This document shows, piece after piece, positions 8,935 through 17,340 of a DNA stretch of 64,000 nucleotides. How positions within the stretch are numbered: position 1 is the stretch's first letter; every line of letters begins with the position of its first letter. The stretch is from positions 1-64,000 of the forward strand of contig NZ_JACRUK010000017.1 of NCBI RefSeq assembly GCF_014305155.1, given 5' to 3'. The notes below the pieces were generated by a model, which searched no databases, was not told the DNA's origin, and saw nothing but the letters and a program-made list of their open reading frames with translations. The translations under genes were made by a program, and so were the position numbers. The stretch is from Flavobacterium muglaense (GTDB lineage: Bacteria > Bacteroidota > Bacteroidia > Flavobacteriales > Flavobacteriaceae).

Positions 8935-9040
8935 ATCGCGCCATTCGCTGTATTCCCGCTAAGAAAAATACGGCTATAAGAGCCTTCTTTTCTAAAGCAG
9001 GCGATGCCGCTGCTGTCACGGCTAGAGATAGCGATTTATA
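8935..9040. repeat. Hairpin-forming dispersed repeat, divergent copy B
   Basis: On the minus strand it reads TAGCCGTGACAGCAGCGGCATC near its start and AGCGGGAATACAGC near its end, the same boundary pattern as copies A and E but with a different centre. It fills most of the 338-bp gap 8830-9167 together with the fabV terminator; I see nothing else there except AT-rich DNA before the next gene. Confidence 0.5.
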
Positions 9041-9167
9041 CTTTTAAGAAAGTTATATGTTGCGGTTTAAAGGGGCTAATTTGTAGCTAGAGATTTATTT
9101 TTATTAGATATTTTCTTATATTCGTTTGGCTATTAGTCAGTATGTAAACAGTTAAAAGCAATAAAAG

Positions 9168-10265
9168 ATGGGTTTTTTAAAAAATATTTTCTCAAAAAAA
9201 GAAAACGCAATTAGCACTTATGTTGAATTTTGGGACTGGTTTCAAAGTAATGAACAGCCGTTTTTTGAAGTCGTTAAACAACATAAAAATATAGAAAAGG
9301 ACTTTTTAAATAAAATAGCTCCTAAGCTAGCGCAATTGCAAGAAGGGTTTTATTATTTAACTGGTATGTGTAATGATACCACTGCCGAGTTGATTTTAAC
9401 TGCCGAAGGAGTTGTAAAAAATATTGCTGCTGTAGAGGAATTAGTCAAAGCATCACCACAATTATCCAATTGGAAATTTACTGCCTTAAAACCGGAAACA
9501 GATATTGAAAATATCCAAATCACCATGGGTGGTTACGTGTTTGGCAGCGAAAATCTTTTCTTTTATGCAATTGACCACAAGCAATACCCTGATGAAGTTG
9601 ATATTGTAATTGTTTATGATGATTATGCCGAAAAAGACAAAGGTTTAATTGTTAATGGGACTTTCATTTTTATTGATAATTATTTGGGCGAGCTGAACTC
9701 TGTTACTACAATTGATAATATGGTGGTGATCTCAAAGGGCGAGGCAAAGGAGGCTTTGATCCCGATAGCCAAATTAAAGGCGTACCTCATTTGGAGAGAG
9801 AAAGAATTTGTAGAAAAATACAACGGACACCGCTACAATACAGAGAATGATAGTTATTCTAGTATGGAAGCAGAGCTTGAAAACGGTAAACCGTTGATCG
9901 CAATAGTAAATTCAACCCTGTTAGAGTGGGAGAGTAAGGCATCACATCCTTGGATTTTTAAAGTTGCAGTTGCATTTAATGGCGCTAATAATAACGGCAT
10001 GCCGGATAGTACGACCTATGAACTACTCAATCAATTAGAAGACGAAATAATGCTCGATTTGAAAGATGAAAACGGCTACTTGAATATAGGAAGGCAAACT
10101 GCCGATGGGGAAAGAGAAATTTACTTTGCGTGTAAGGACTTTAGAAAACCTGCTCTCATAATGCAAGTATTGATTCTAAAATATAAGGGAAAACTAAATA
10201 TTAATTACGAATTATACAAAGATAAATACTGGCAATCTTTTGCGCATTTTAGACCCAAACACTAA
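9168..10265 (+). CDS. DUF695 domain-containing protein
   Basis: A 365-residue soluble protein without signal peptide. The C-terminal third (about 235-365) has the features I associate with DUF695: LLEWESKASHPW, then MPDSTTYELLNQLEDE, IGRQTADGEREIYFACKD and a KDKYWQSF tail. The N-terminal 220 residues form a separate, acidic alpha/beta-looking region of unknown function beginning with a lysine-rich helix. No enzymatic motif is visible. It stands alone, preceded by a repeat-bearing gap and followed by a 177-bp gap with the next gene's own promoter box. Confidence 0.8.
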   Translation: MGFLKNIFSKKENAISTYVEFWDWFQSNEQPFFEVVKQHKNIEKDFLNKIAPKLAQLQEGFYYLTGMCNDTTAELILTAEGVVKNIAAVEELVKASPQLSNWKFTALKPETDIENIQITMGGYVFGSENLFFYAIDHKQYPDEVDIVIVYDDYAEKDKGLIVNGTFIFIDNYLGELNSVTTIDNMVVISKGEAKEALIPIAKLKAYLIWREKEFVEKYNGHRYNTENDSYSSMEAELENGKPLIAIVNSTLLEWESKASHPWIFKVAVAFNGANNNGMPDSTTYELLNQLEDEIMLDLKDENGYLNIGRQTADGEREIYFACKDFRKPALIMQVLILKYKGKLNINYELYKDKYWQSFAHFRPKH

Positions 10266-10388
10266 TCTTTTTTTAGGAAAATTACGATAAGTAAATGACA
10301 GTCATTTTTGGATACTAGAACGCCAAAAGACTACTTAAAACAACCTCTTAATTCCTATTAGTTTTTATATTGATGTTGTTAAAAAAGC

Positions 10389-10396
10389 TATCTTTG
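10389..10396 (+). promoter_or_regulatory. TAnnTTTG box before the glycosyltransferase gene
   Basis: TATCTTTG matches the Bacteroidetes -7 element exactly, 46 bp upstream of the glycosyltransferase ATG. A well-spaced -33 TTTG is not obvious. Confidence 0.5.
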
Positions 10397-10442
10397 CGCC
10401 CTTAATTACTATTTTTATTTTAACTAATACCACATAAGATTT

Positions 10443-11441
10443 ATGTTGTTTTCTTTAATCATTCCCGTGTATAATCGTCCGGAGGAAGTTGATGAACTTT
10501 TAGAAAGTTTGGCTCAAACAGATTATAAAGCTGCTTTTGAAATTGTTCTTGTTGAAGATGGTTCTACAATACGTTGTGAAGACGTAGTTCAAAAATACGC
10601 AAGTCGTCTAGCGATTTCGTATTATTTTAAAGAAAATTCAGGTCCAGGAGATTCTAGAAACTACGGAATGCGAAAAGCAAAAGGAGATTATTTTATTATA
10701 TTTGATTCTGATTGTATAATACCAAAACAATATTTATCAGAGGTTGAAAAAGCATTACAGTTGAATTATGTGGACTGTTTTGGTGGTCCAGATAAAGCAT
10801 TAGATAGTTTCTCGGACATTCAAAAAGCAATTAATTTTGCTATGACTTCCTTCCTTACTACTGGAGGAATACGCGGCGGATCTGAAAAAATTGATAAGTT
10901 CCAACCTCGTAGCTTTAATATGGGAATTTCTAGAAAAGCATTCGAAGCATCCAATGGCTTTGGAAACATTCATCCTGGTGAAGATCCTGATTTATCTATT
11001 CGATTGTGGAATTTAGGATTTGAAACCAAACTCTTCACAAATGCGTATGTATATCATAAGAGAAGGATTGATTGGGATAAGTTTTCTATTCAGGTAAATA
11101 AATTTGGAAAAGCTAGACCTATTTTAAATAGTTGGTACCCTAAACATAATAAGTTAACATTTTTCTTCCCAACAGTTTTTATGCTTGGTTTTGCGTTTGC
11201 TGTTGTGTTATTGATATTTACTTATGATGTTTTATTAAAATTGTATTTCACCTACTTTTTGATTTTGTTTTTGGTGTCAAGCTTTCAAAATAAAAGTATC
11301 AAAATTGGGTATTTATCAATTATAGCGGTTTGGAAACAATTTTCGGGTTACGGAATTGGCTTTTTAGAATCGTATATAAAAGTGATTGTTTTAAAACAAA
11401 AACCGCAAACTGCGTTTCCAGAATTGTTTTTCAAACTATAG
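10443..11441 (+). CDS. Family 2 glycosyltransferase, membrane-anchored
   Basis: A 332-residue GT-A fold glycosyltransferase. The N-terminus FSLIIPVYNRPEEV is the GT2 signature, with LVEDGS at 36-41 and the metal-binding DSD at 88-90, and an HPGEDPDLSIRLW motif near 177-189 that probably holds the catalytic base. Two hydrophobic helices near 238-285 anchor it to the inner membrane. Transfer of sugar to a lipid or surface polymer is inferred; the acceptor is unknown. It ends 2 bp before coaE, so the two are co-transcribed. Confidence 0.88.
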   Translation: MLFSLIIPVYNRPEEVDELLESLAQTDYKAAFEIVLVEDGSTIRCEDVVQKYASRLAISYYFKENSGPGDSRNYGMRKAKGDYFIIFDSDCIIPKQYLSEVEKALQLNYVDCFGGPDKALDSFSDIQKAINFAMTSFLTTGGIRGGSEKIDKFQPRSFNMGISRKAFEASNGFGNIHPGEDPDLSIRLWNLGFETKLFTNAYVYHKRRIDWDKFSIQVNKFGKARPILNSWYPKHNKLTFFFPTVFMLGFAFAVVLLIFTYDVLLKLYFTYFLILFLVSSFQNKSIKIGYLSIIAVWKQFSGYGIGFLESYIKVIVLKQKPQTAFPELFFKL

Positions 11442-11443
11442 AT

Positions 11444-12040
11444 ATGACAAAAATTATTGGTTTAACGGGAGGTATAGGGAGTGGTAAAACAACAATAGCG
11501 CACTATTTGGCCCAAAAAGGAATACCTGTTTATATATCTGATGTTGAAGCCAAGAAAGTAATGAAACATCCAGCAGTCATTGATGCTATTAAAAAAGCAT
11601 TTGGCGCTACTATTTATGATGGCGATGAGTTGAATAGAGTAAAATTAGCTGAGATTGTGTTTAACACCCCGGAACGATTAGCCAACTTAAATTCGATTGT
11701 TCACCCAGCAGTAAAGCTAGATTTTAAGGACTGGCTAGCGCGCAATAAGGAGCATGAACTTGTAGTTTATGAATCGGCTATATTATTTGAGAGTGGTAGC
11801 TATAAAGATTTTGATATAACAATTGCTGTAACTGCCCCAGTAGAAATAAGGGTAGAACGTGTTTTAACTAGAGATAAAACCACCAAAGACCAGATTATTA
11901 AAAGAATAAATGCACAATGGTCGGATGAGCAACGTGTTTCAAAAAGTGATTTTTCGATAGAAAATATTGATTTGGAAAAGGCGAAAAGTCAAGTAGATGA
12001 TATTCTTAAAATTTTAAGGATTAAACAAAACGAGTCCTAG
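11444..12040 (+). CDS. coaE: Dephospho-CoA kinase
   Basis: A 198-residue kinase for the last step of CoA synthesis. The P-loop GGIGSGKT is at 9-16; the family's DAD-like segment appears here as ISDVEAKKVM, and HPAVK and YESAILFESG motifs follow. The open frame extends upstream into the glycosyltransferase gene, but the ATG at 11444 gives the canonical MTKIIGLTGGIGSGKT start. It follows the upstream stop by 2 bp. Confidence 0.95.
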   Translation: MTKIIGLTGGIGSGKTTIAHYLAQKGIPVYISDVEAKKVMKHPAVIDAIKKAFGATIYDGDELNRVKLAEIVFNTPERLANLNSIVHPAVKLDFKDWLARNKEHELVVYESAILFESGSYKDFDITIAVTAPVEIRVERVLTRDKTTKDQIIKRINAQWSDEQRVSKSDFSIENIDLEKAKSQVDDILKILRIKQNES

Positions 12041-12086
12041 ATGTTAATGTTTGGTTAATGTATTATCATTCATACTGTTAAAATGT

Positions 12087-12094
12087 TAATTTTG
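12087..12094 (+). promoter_or_regulatory. TAnnTTTG box immediately before the histidine kinase gene
   Basis: TAATTTTG ends only 5 bp before the ATG at 12100. If it is the -7 element, transcription would start at or next to the start codon and the transcript would be leaderless. No clear -33 TTTG is seen at the usual distance. Confidence 0.5.
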
Positions 12095-12099
12095 TTCCG

Positions 12100-13683
12100 A
12101 TGAATAAATTATTTTTTAGATTACTTGTGTTGTTGATGAGTTTGTCCTTAATAGGTATAATTCTCGTACAAGTGTACTGGTTCAACAATTCTTTTAAAAA
12201 CAACGATGAACAATTTAAGTATCACGTTACTCAAGTACTTGGTAATGTAGCTGATAAATTGCAAAAACAAGAGGCATATACCTTTTATGATAAATATAAT
12301 CGTATAAAAGATAGTACTGGAAAAGTACCGCAAAAGGAAGATTTACTAGAAGTTTATTATTTTCAACGCAATACGAAAACGAATAAAACAATCGTTTATT
12401 CCAATAGTATTATTGCCGAAGATTACGATATCTCAGCGTCATTATTTAATAAGAAATTCAATAATGATAAGTTTAAAAATTTCAGTTCAAAACGTGTAAC
12501 CGAAGTTTACAACAACAATGCCGTTGATAAATCCGGTTTACAGCAAAGTTTATTGCCTGATGTTAAAGTCGAAAAATCAGGTAATTTAGATGTTTTAGAC
12601 AAAGTACAGTTTGAGATTTCATACAAAGATATTGCAGCAGCAATGCCCTTAGAAGAAAGAATTTCTAGAGAGGAACTGCAAAAATTAATTAAAAAAGAAT
12701 TAGAGCAAGCTGGAGTTAAAACCAAATTTGAATTTGGAATATATAGTAACGGTTTGGCCACTACTATAAAATCGACTGAGTTTAAGTACGACAAAGAGTC
12801 TACATATACTACACCTGTTTATACTGATAACGAAGGAAACGAAAAATACAAGTTATTAGTTAGTTTTCCGCATAAGAAAAAATGGTTATTATCTGAGCTA
12901 GTGAGTATTACCGTTCTTTCGATCATATTTACATTGATTATTATCGTAGCTTATTCAAGTGCTTTGAATCAATTGATACGTCAACGTCAAATTTCTGAAA
13001 TCAAGACCGATTTCATTAATAACATGACACATGAGTTTAAAACGCCTATTGCGACTATCAATTTAGCATTAGATGCGATTAAGAATCCAAAGATAATTGA
13101 TGATAAAGAAAAGGTTTATAAGTACTTGCAAATGATTCGAGACGAGAATAAACGAATGCATGCGCAGGTGGAGAATGTATTAAGGATTTCAAAATTAGAG
13201 AAAAAAGAGCTTGATATCGAGAAAGAATCAAGTGATGTTGTCGAAGTTATAAATGATGCAATAGAGCATGTGAACTTAATTTTGGAAGATAGGGAAGGAA
13301 GTATTAAATGCCATTTTGATGCTGCAAGAACTACCGTTTTAATCAACGAGGTACATTTTACAAATGTTCTAGTCAATGTGTTAGAAAATGCTATTAAATA
13401 TTCGCCAGACATACCAGAGATAGATATTTATACAGAGAATATTAAGGATATGATCCTTATCAAAGTAAAAGATAAGGGATTAGGAATGAGTAAAGTGGCT
13501 CAAAAGAGAGTTTTTGAGAAATTTTATAGAGAACATACCGGAGACTTGCATAATGTAAAAGGGCATGGTTTAGGTTTAGCCTACGTAAAAAGAATTGTTG
13601 AGGACCATAATGGTCAAGTTTATGTTGAAAGTGAAAAGGGAAAAGGGAGTACCTTCATAATAAAAATACCACTAATAAATTAA
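12100..13683 (+). CDS. Sensor histidine kinase
   Basis: A 527-residue transmembrane kinase. Helices at about 7-28 and 263-286 enclose a periplasmic sensor region of some 235 residues with no recognised domain. His311 in NNMTHEFKTPIATINLALD is the phosphorylated histidine. NVLENAIKYS near 430 (N box), DKGLGMS (G1) and GHGLGLAYVK (G2) complete the ATPase domain. Three bases separate it from the response regulator, its obvious partner. The pair resembles the RprX/RprY type of Bacteroidetes, but the signal is unknown. Confidence 0.93.
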   Translation: MNKLFFRLLVLLMSLSLIGIILVQVYWFNNSFKNNDEQFKYHVTQVLGNVADKLQKQEAYTFYDKYNRIKDSTGKVPQKEDLLEVYYFQRNTKTNKTIVYSNSIIAEDYDISASLFNKKFNNDKFKNFSSKRVTEVYNNNAVDKSGLQQSLLPDVKVEKSGNLDVLDKVQFEISYKDIAAAMPLEERISREELQKLIKKELEQAGVKTKFEFGIYSNGLATTIKSTEFKYDKESTYTTPVYTDNEGNEKYKLLVSFPHKKKWLLSELVSITVLSIIFTLIIIVAYSSALNQLIRQRQISEIKTDFINNMTHEFKTPIATINLALDAIKNPKIIDDKEKVYKYLQMIRDENKRMHAQVENVLRISKLEKKELDIEKESSDVVEVINDAIEHVNLILEDREGSIKCHFDAARTTVLINEVHFTNVLVNVLENAIKYSPDIPEIDIYTENIKDMILIKVKDKGLGMSKVAQKRVFEKFYREHTGDLHNVKGHGLGLAYVKRIVEDHNGQVYVESEKGKGSTFIIKIPLIN

Positions 13684-13686
13684 AAT

Positions 13687-14400
13687 ATGGAAAATATAAA
13701 TAAAAAAATTCTTTTAGTAGAAGATGACCTTAATTTTGGTGCAGTACTGAAAGACTATTTGATGTTGAATGATTTTGATGTCGTTTTAGCAAAAAACGGT
13801 ATGGAAGGATTTGAAAAATTTAAAAAAGATACGTACGATTTATGCATCCTAGATGTCATGATGCCTTACAAAGATGGATATACATTGGCTAAGGAAATTA
13901 GAGAGAAAAATAGCGAAGTGCCTATTATCTTTTTGACAGCTAAGTCTATGAAAGAAGATGTATTAAAAGGATACAAAGCAGGAGCAGATGATTACTTGAA
14001 TAAGCCATTTGATTCAGAAGTTTTACTGATGAAAATCAAAGCGATCATTCAAAGAAAATCTTCAGATGTAAAAGCAGAACAAGTGCAATTTGAATTTAAT
14101 GTTGGAAAATTCCACTTAAATTCTAAATTAAGGTTCTTGACTTTTAATACTGAGGAGCCAGTAAAATTATCTCCTAAAGAGAATGAATTATTAAAAATGT
14201 TAATCCTTCATGAAAATGATTTAATGCCACGTGAATTGGCCTTGACAAAAATCTGGAGAGATGACAATTACTTTACTTCAAGAAGCATGGACGTTTACAT
14301 TGCTAAATTAAGAAAGTATCTAAAACTAGACGAGGATGTAGAAATCTTAAACATTCACGGAGAAGGTTTTAGATTAGTTGTAAAAAATAAAACAGCATAA
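13687..14400 (+). CDS. OmpR/PhoB-type response regulator
   Basis: A 237-residue DNA-binding regulator. The receiver domain (about 7-120) has the acidic pair ED at 12-13, phospho-acceptor Asp56 in ILDVMMP, Thr in FLTAKS and Lys106 in LNKPF. The C-terminal winged helix (about 135-233) contains LSPKENELLKML and SRSMDVYIAKLRKYL. Partner of the kinase directly upstream. A strong terminator follows, so the operon is kinase-regulator only. RprY-like is my best guess at family. Confidence 0.94.
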   Translation: MENINKKILLVEDDLNFGAVLKDYLMLNDFDVVLAKNGMEGFEKFKKDTYDLCILDVMMPYKDGYTLAKEIREKNSEVPIIFLTAKSMKEDVLKGYKAGADDYLNKPFDSEVLLMKIKAIIQRKSSDVKAEQVQFEFNVGKFHLNSKLRFLTFNTEEPVKLSPKENELLKMLILHENDLMPRELALTKIWRDDNYFTSRSMDVYIAKLRKYLKLDEDVEILNIHGEGFRLVVKNKTA

Positions 14401-14407
14401 ATAAGTA

Positions 14408-14438
14408 AGGCTTCGAGAAATCGGAGCCTTTTTTTTTG
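14408..14438 (+). terminator. Intrinsic terminator after the response regulator
   Basis: AGGCTTCGA and TCGGAGCCT pair (one G-T) around GAAA and are followed by nine T. It begins 8 bp after the stop codon. Confidence 0.9.
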
Positions 14439-14439
14439 G

Positions 14440-14585
14440 AACTTATTCCCGCCTTCCACTGCAGCCTTTTTCATAAAAAAAATAATTTCCAAATGCCTTA
14501 AAAAGAGCTTCCTTTGGTCGCTTTTTTAAGTCAGGAAATTAAATTTTTTATCTCAAAATGCTTTCGTTGCAGTCGGGGTTAGGGA
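14440..14585. repeat. Composite hairpin repeat, copy C
   Basis: Outer arms (ATTCCCGCCTTCCACTGCAG and CGTTGCAGTCGGGGTTAG) are the dispersed repeat of copy A. The inside carries a second nested inverted module, which on the minus strand reads TGACTTAAAAAAGCGACC and AAGCTCTTTTTAAGGC. The same inner module occurs in copy D near 16330. It lies between two convergent genes. Confidence 0.7.
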
Positions 14586-14592
14586 TTTGTGC

Positions 14593-15333
14593 TTATTTCA
14601 AATTTAATTGCAAAGCGAAACAATTTTTATCCTCTTTTGCAATGCTAAAAATAACCGAGTCTTCAGACTCATTTTCATGAATAACTACCTGATCTTTTAA
14701 AGAAAGTTCTTTCATAAAATTCATTTCAAAACTGGTGATGTCTTGGTTTAATATTATTTTTTCGTCAACGTGATCCAAACACCATTCTAAGTATTTTACA
14801 TTATTGACATGATCAACAATATCTAAATCAGATAAAAAGACCGTTTTTTCGAACAATATTTCTTTCTCAAGACTCACATTGATCTTTGAAAATGGTGTTA
14901 GAGTAGCTTTGTTTTCTGGATATAATTCAAAATGTTGGTATGGCAATGCTAACGCTTCTGGACGACGCTTTTCAGTATTAAAAACAGCCCAAAACGTTTC
15001 TGCACCCACAATTTTTTTGCCATTTAGATGCATTTCTAATGCACGTATGGAACGGGATTTTTCTAAGGTGTTAATCCATGTTTTTACGGTCACTACATCA
15101 CGCCATTTTGGCAATGCTGTAAGTTCGACACGCATTCTACTCAAAACCCATGCTTGGTTGAATGCTTGCATATCAGTGAAGCTAATTCCTCCTAGGTCTG
15201 AATGTGCTGCAGCTGTTAATTGCAGTAGGTTGCATAAATCGGTATATTTTAAAAAGCCATTAGGCATGCATTGTGTGAAATTGATTTCCCATTCCTTGCT
15301 TAATACCGAAGTGAAATTTGGACTTATAGGCAT
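14593..15333 (-). CDS. Acyl-ACP thioesterase
   Basis: A 246-residue protein of the bacterial FatA/FatB-like acyl-ACP thioesterase family made of two hotdog folds. The N-terminal hotdog contains SDLGGISFTDMQAFNQAWVL near 45-64. The second carries DHVNNVKYLEW at 174-184, with the conserved Asp/Asn/His-type region of the family. It would release free fatty acids from acyl-ACP in the cytosol. It is 15 bp downstream of miaA and probably in the same transcript. Confidence 0.88.
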   Translation of the reverse strand: MPISPNFTSVLSKEWEINFTQCMPNGFLKYTDLCNLLQLTAAAHSDLGGISFTDMQAFNQAWVLSRMRVELTALPKWRDVVTVKTWINTLEKSRSIRALEMHLNGKKIVGAETFWAVFNTEKRRPEALALPYQHFELYPENKATLTPFSKINVSLEKEILFEKTVFLSDLDIVDHVNNVKYLEWCLDHVDEKIILNQDITSFEMNFMKELSLKDQVVIHENESEDSVIFSIAKEDKNCFALQLNLK

Positions 15334-15348
15334 ATTAGTGATTGTAAA

Positions 15349-16269
15349 TTAGGCGTTTTTTAATTTAATGTAGTCAAAAATAGTTTGATATGGCGTTTCA
15401 AAATCAAACCATTTGGTGTTTTGGTCTCTTTTAAACCAAGTGAGTTGGCGCTTGGCAAAGCGTCTTGTATTTTTTTTAATTTCTTCAATGGCAAATTCTA
15501 ATGCCGTTTCTCCATCAAAATAATTGAACAGTTCGCGGTAGCCTACAGTTTGCAATGCGTTGAGTTCCTTGTTCGGGTAAACAGTTTTGGCTTCTTGCAG
15601 TAAACCTTCATTCATCATGATGTTCACACGTTCGTTTATGCGGTTGTAAAGGATGCTTCTATTGGCTTCAAGACCTATTAGGATAGGAGTGAAGTTGCGG
15701 GTGTTTTGTTTTTGATTCAAGAAAGACGAGTACGGTTTTCCAGCACCCAAGCACACCTCTACAAAGCGCATCATGCGTTGCGGGTTTTGTAATGTTTGAG
15801 CATTTTCGGTGAGTAGGGTTTTGAAATAATCAGGATCTAATTTTTGCAATTGCTCTTGCAAATAGATGATGCCTAACTTTTCATAACTGGCTGTAATGTT
15901 TTCGCGTATCGCCGGATCGATTTCTGGGAATTCATCAAATCCTTTTAAAACGGCGTTGACATACAATCCAGAACCTCCTACAAGAACAACATAGTCATTA
16001 GTTAGAAATAATCTATCAATGGTAGCAATGGCTTCTTTTTCAAAATCACCTACCGTATATGGTTCAAATATAGATCTGTTTTGGATAAAATGATGTGGAG
16101 CTGCTGCTAATTCAGCTGTACTTGGTACGGCAGTTCCTATGGTTGTTTCCTTGAAGAACTGTCGGCTATCACAAGAAACAATTTCGCAATTGAAGTGATT
16201 TGCTATATGGATACTTAAGGCTGTTTTGCCTATAGCTGTGGGGCCGATGATGGTAATTAACTGTTTCAT
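15349..16269 (-). CDS. miaA: tRNA dimethylallyltransferase
   Basis: A 306-residue enzyme that adds a dimethylallyl group to A37 of tRNAs reading UNN codons. The P-loop GPTAIGKT is at 9-16, followed by VSCDSRQFFKETTIGTA, the substrate-binding DSRQ region. VGGSGLYVNAVLKG and the C-terminal TRRFAKRQLTWFKRD are also typical. Length is normal. It is followed closely by the thioesterase gene, and the gap upstream of it holds repeat copy D. Confidence 0.96.
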   Translation of the reverse strand: MKQLITIIGPTAIGKTALSIHIANHFNCEIVSCDSRQFFKETTIGTAVPSTAELAAAPHHFIQNRSIFEPYTVGDFEKEAIATIDRLFLTNDYVVLVGGSGLYVNAVLKGFDEFPEIDPAIRENITASYEKLGIIYLQEQLQKLDPDYFKTLLTENAQTLQNPQRMMRFVEVCLGAGKPYSSFLNQKQNTRNFTPILIGLEANRSILYNRINERVNIMMNEGLLQEAKTVYPNKELNALQTVGYRELFNYFDGETALEFAIEEIKKNTRRFAKRQLTWFKRDQNTKWFDFETPYQTIFDYIKLKNA

Positions 16270-16274
16270 ATTGA

Positions 16275-16415
16275 TTTTTAGCCCAGATAGTAATGTAAAC
16301 CCCGGACGATTGCAAGTTAGTATTTCTTGACGTAAAAGAGCGACCTTAGAAGCTCCTTTTATGGCTTAGAAATACAAATTGCAAGCGGAGGAGTTGCAAT
16401 GAATAGCTGGAAGTG
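16275..16415. repeat. Composite hairpin repeat, copy D
   Basis: About 140 bp that folds end to end: outer arms TAGCCCAGATAGTAATG and CAATGAATAGCTGG, then GATTGCAAGTTAGTATTTCT against AGAAATACAAATTGCAA, then an inner pair GTAAAAGAGC and GCTCCTTTTAT. The inner module matches copy C. It lies between the channel gene and miaA. Confidence 0.75.
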
Positions 16416-16494
16416 GCTCCTGATTTTAGTTATAATTGAGATTGTGCAATAGCGTTTAAGCTCTGTATGAAGTAGGTTTGTGAATGTTTGTATG

Positions 16495-17322
16495 TTACAG
16501 CAGATGTCCACAATTGTGGCAATAATTAGCTTTGGATGGATAATCATCGACGCCGCAACCACTGCAAGGTATTTGACTCCTATTTGTTGGTTTTTGTGCA
16601 TTTTTGGCAATCTCGGCGGTTACAATTCCGGTGGGAACGGCGATGATTCCGTATCCTAAAATCATGACAAATGAGGCGATGAATTGGCCAAATGGCGTGA
16701 CTGGTGAAATGTCACCATAACCTACGGTTGTTAGCGTTACAATGGTCCAGTAGATCCCTGCAGGGATGCTAGTAAAACCACTTTCTTTTCCTTCTACTAG
16801 GTACATAACCGATCCGATAATGATTGTAATGATAAGAACAAAGTAGATGAAAACTACTATTTTACCGCGACTTGCGTTGATGGCTTGTTTTAATTGAACG
16901 GACTGGTTTGTGAATTGTGGGTGATTGATGATTTTGAATAATCGGAGTAAACGCAACGATCTTACGACACTGAAAATACTGGTTCCCAAAAAGAAAATGG
17001 ACAAATACATGGGTAAAATAGCAACTAAATCGATGATGCCATAAAAGCTAAAGATGTATTTCCACGGTTTTTGTATCGAGATAATGCGCAACAGATATTC
17101 GATTGTAAAAAAGATAGTGATGATCCATTCTAAGGAAACTAGTTCGCTATGGTATTGCTGATCGAATGATGCAACTGTTTCCATCATGATCAAAACCACG
17201 CTCAAAAGGATGAGTCCTAGTAATATTAAATCGAATAAACGACCTGCTTTTGTGCTAGTCCCATAAATAACAATATGGACTTTTTGTTTAAAGATCTGGT
17301 ATTGCGACTTCATTTTTGACAT
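16495..17322 (-). CDS. Voltage-gated potassium channel family protein with C-terminal zinc ribbon
   Basis: A 275-residue six-helix ion channel subunit. Helices near 29-48, 64-82 and 92-113 are followed by an S4-like segment VVRSLRLLRLFKI (119-131) with regularly spaced Arg/Lys. The pore selectivity filter TTVGYGD is at 198-204, and the last helix ends near 238. The tail carries Cys253, Cys256, Cys268 and Cys271 as two CxxC pairs, the pattern of a small zinc ribbon. Potassium selectivity follows from the GYG filter. An alternative start three codons in would also fit. Confidence 0.92.
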   Translation of the reverse strand: MSKMKSQYQIFKQKVHIVIYGTSTKAGRLFDLILLGLILLSVVLIMMETVASFDQQYHSELVSLEWIITIFFTIEYLLRIISIQKPWKYIFSFYGIIDLVAILPMYLSIFFLGTSIFSVVRSLRLLRLFKIINHPQFTNQSVQLKQAINASRGKIVVFIYFVLIITIIIGSVMYLVEGKESGFTSIPAGIYWTIVTLTTVGYGDISPVTPFGQFIASFVMILGYGIIAVPTGIVTAEIAKNAQKPTNRSQIPCSGCGVDDYPSKANYCHNCGHLL

Positions 17323-17340
17323 CTAGCGAAATAGTTGTAA

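Noticed and set aside
11330..11443. N-terminal extension of coaE into the glycosyltransferase gene
   Set aside because: The extension is an out-of-frame reading of glycosyltransferase codons; the ATG at 11444 gives the canonical P-loop start.
14879..15352. Open frame of 157 codons on the plus strand opposite the thioesterase gene
   Set aside because: The minus-strand frame encodes clear thioesterase motifs; the antisense product has no recognisable features.
16359..16610. Minus-strand open frame of 83 codons at the end of the channel gene
   Set aside because: Out-of-frame overlap with the conserved CxxC tail of the channel and the repeat copy D.
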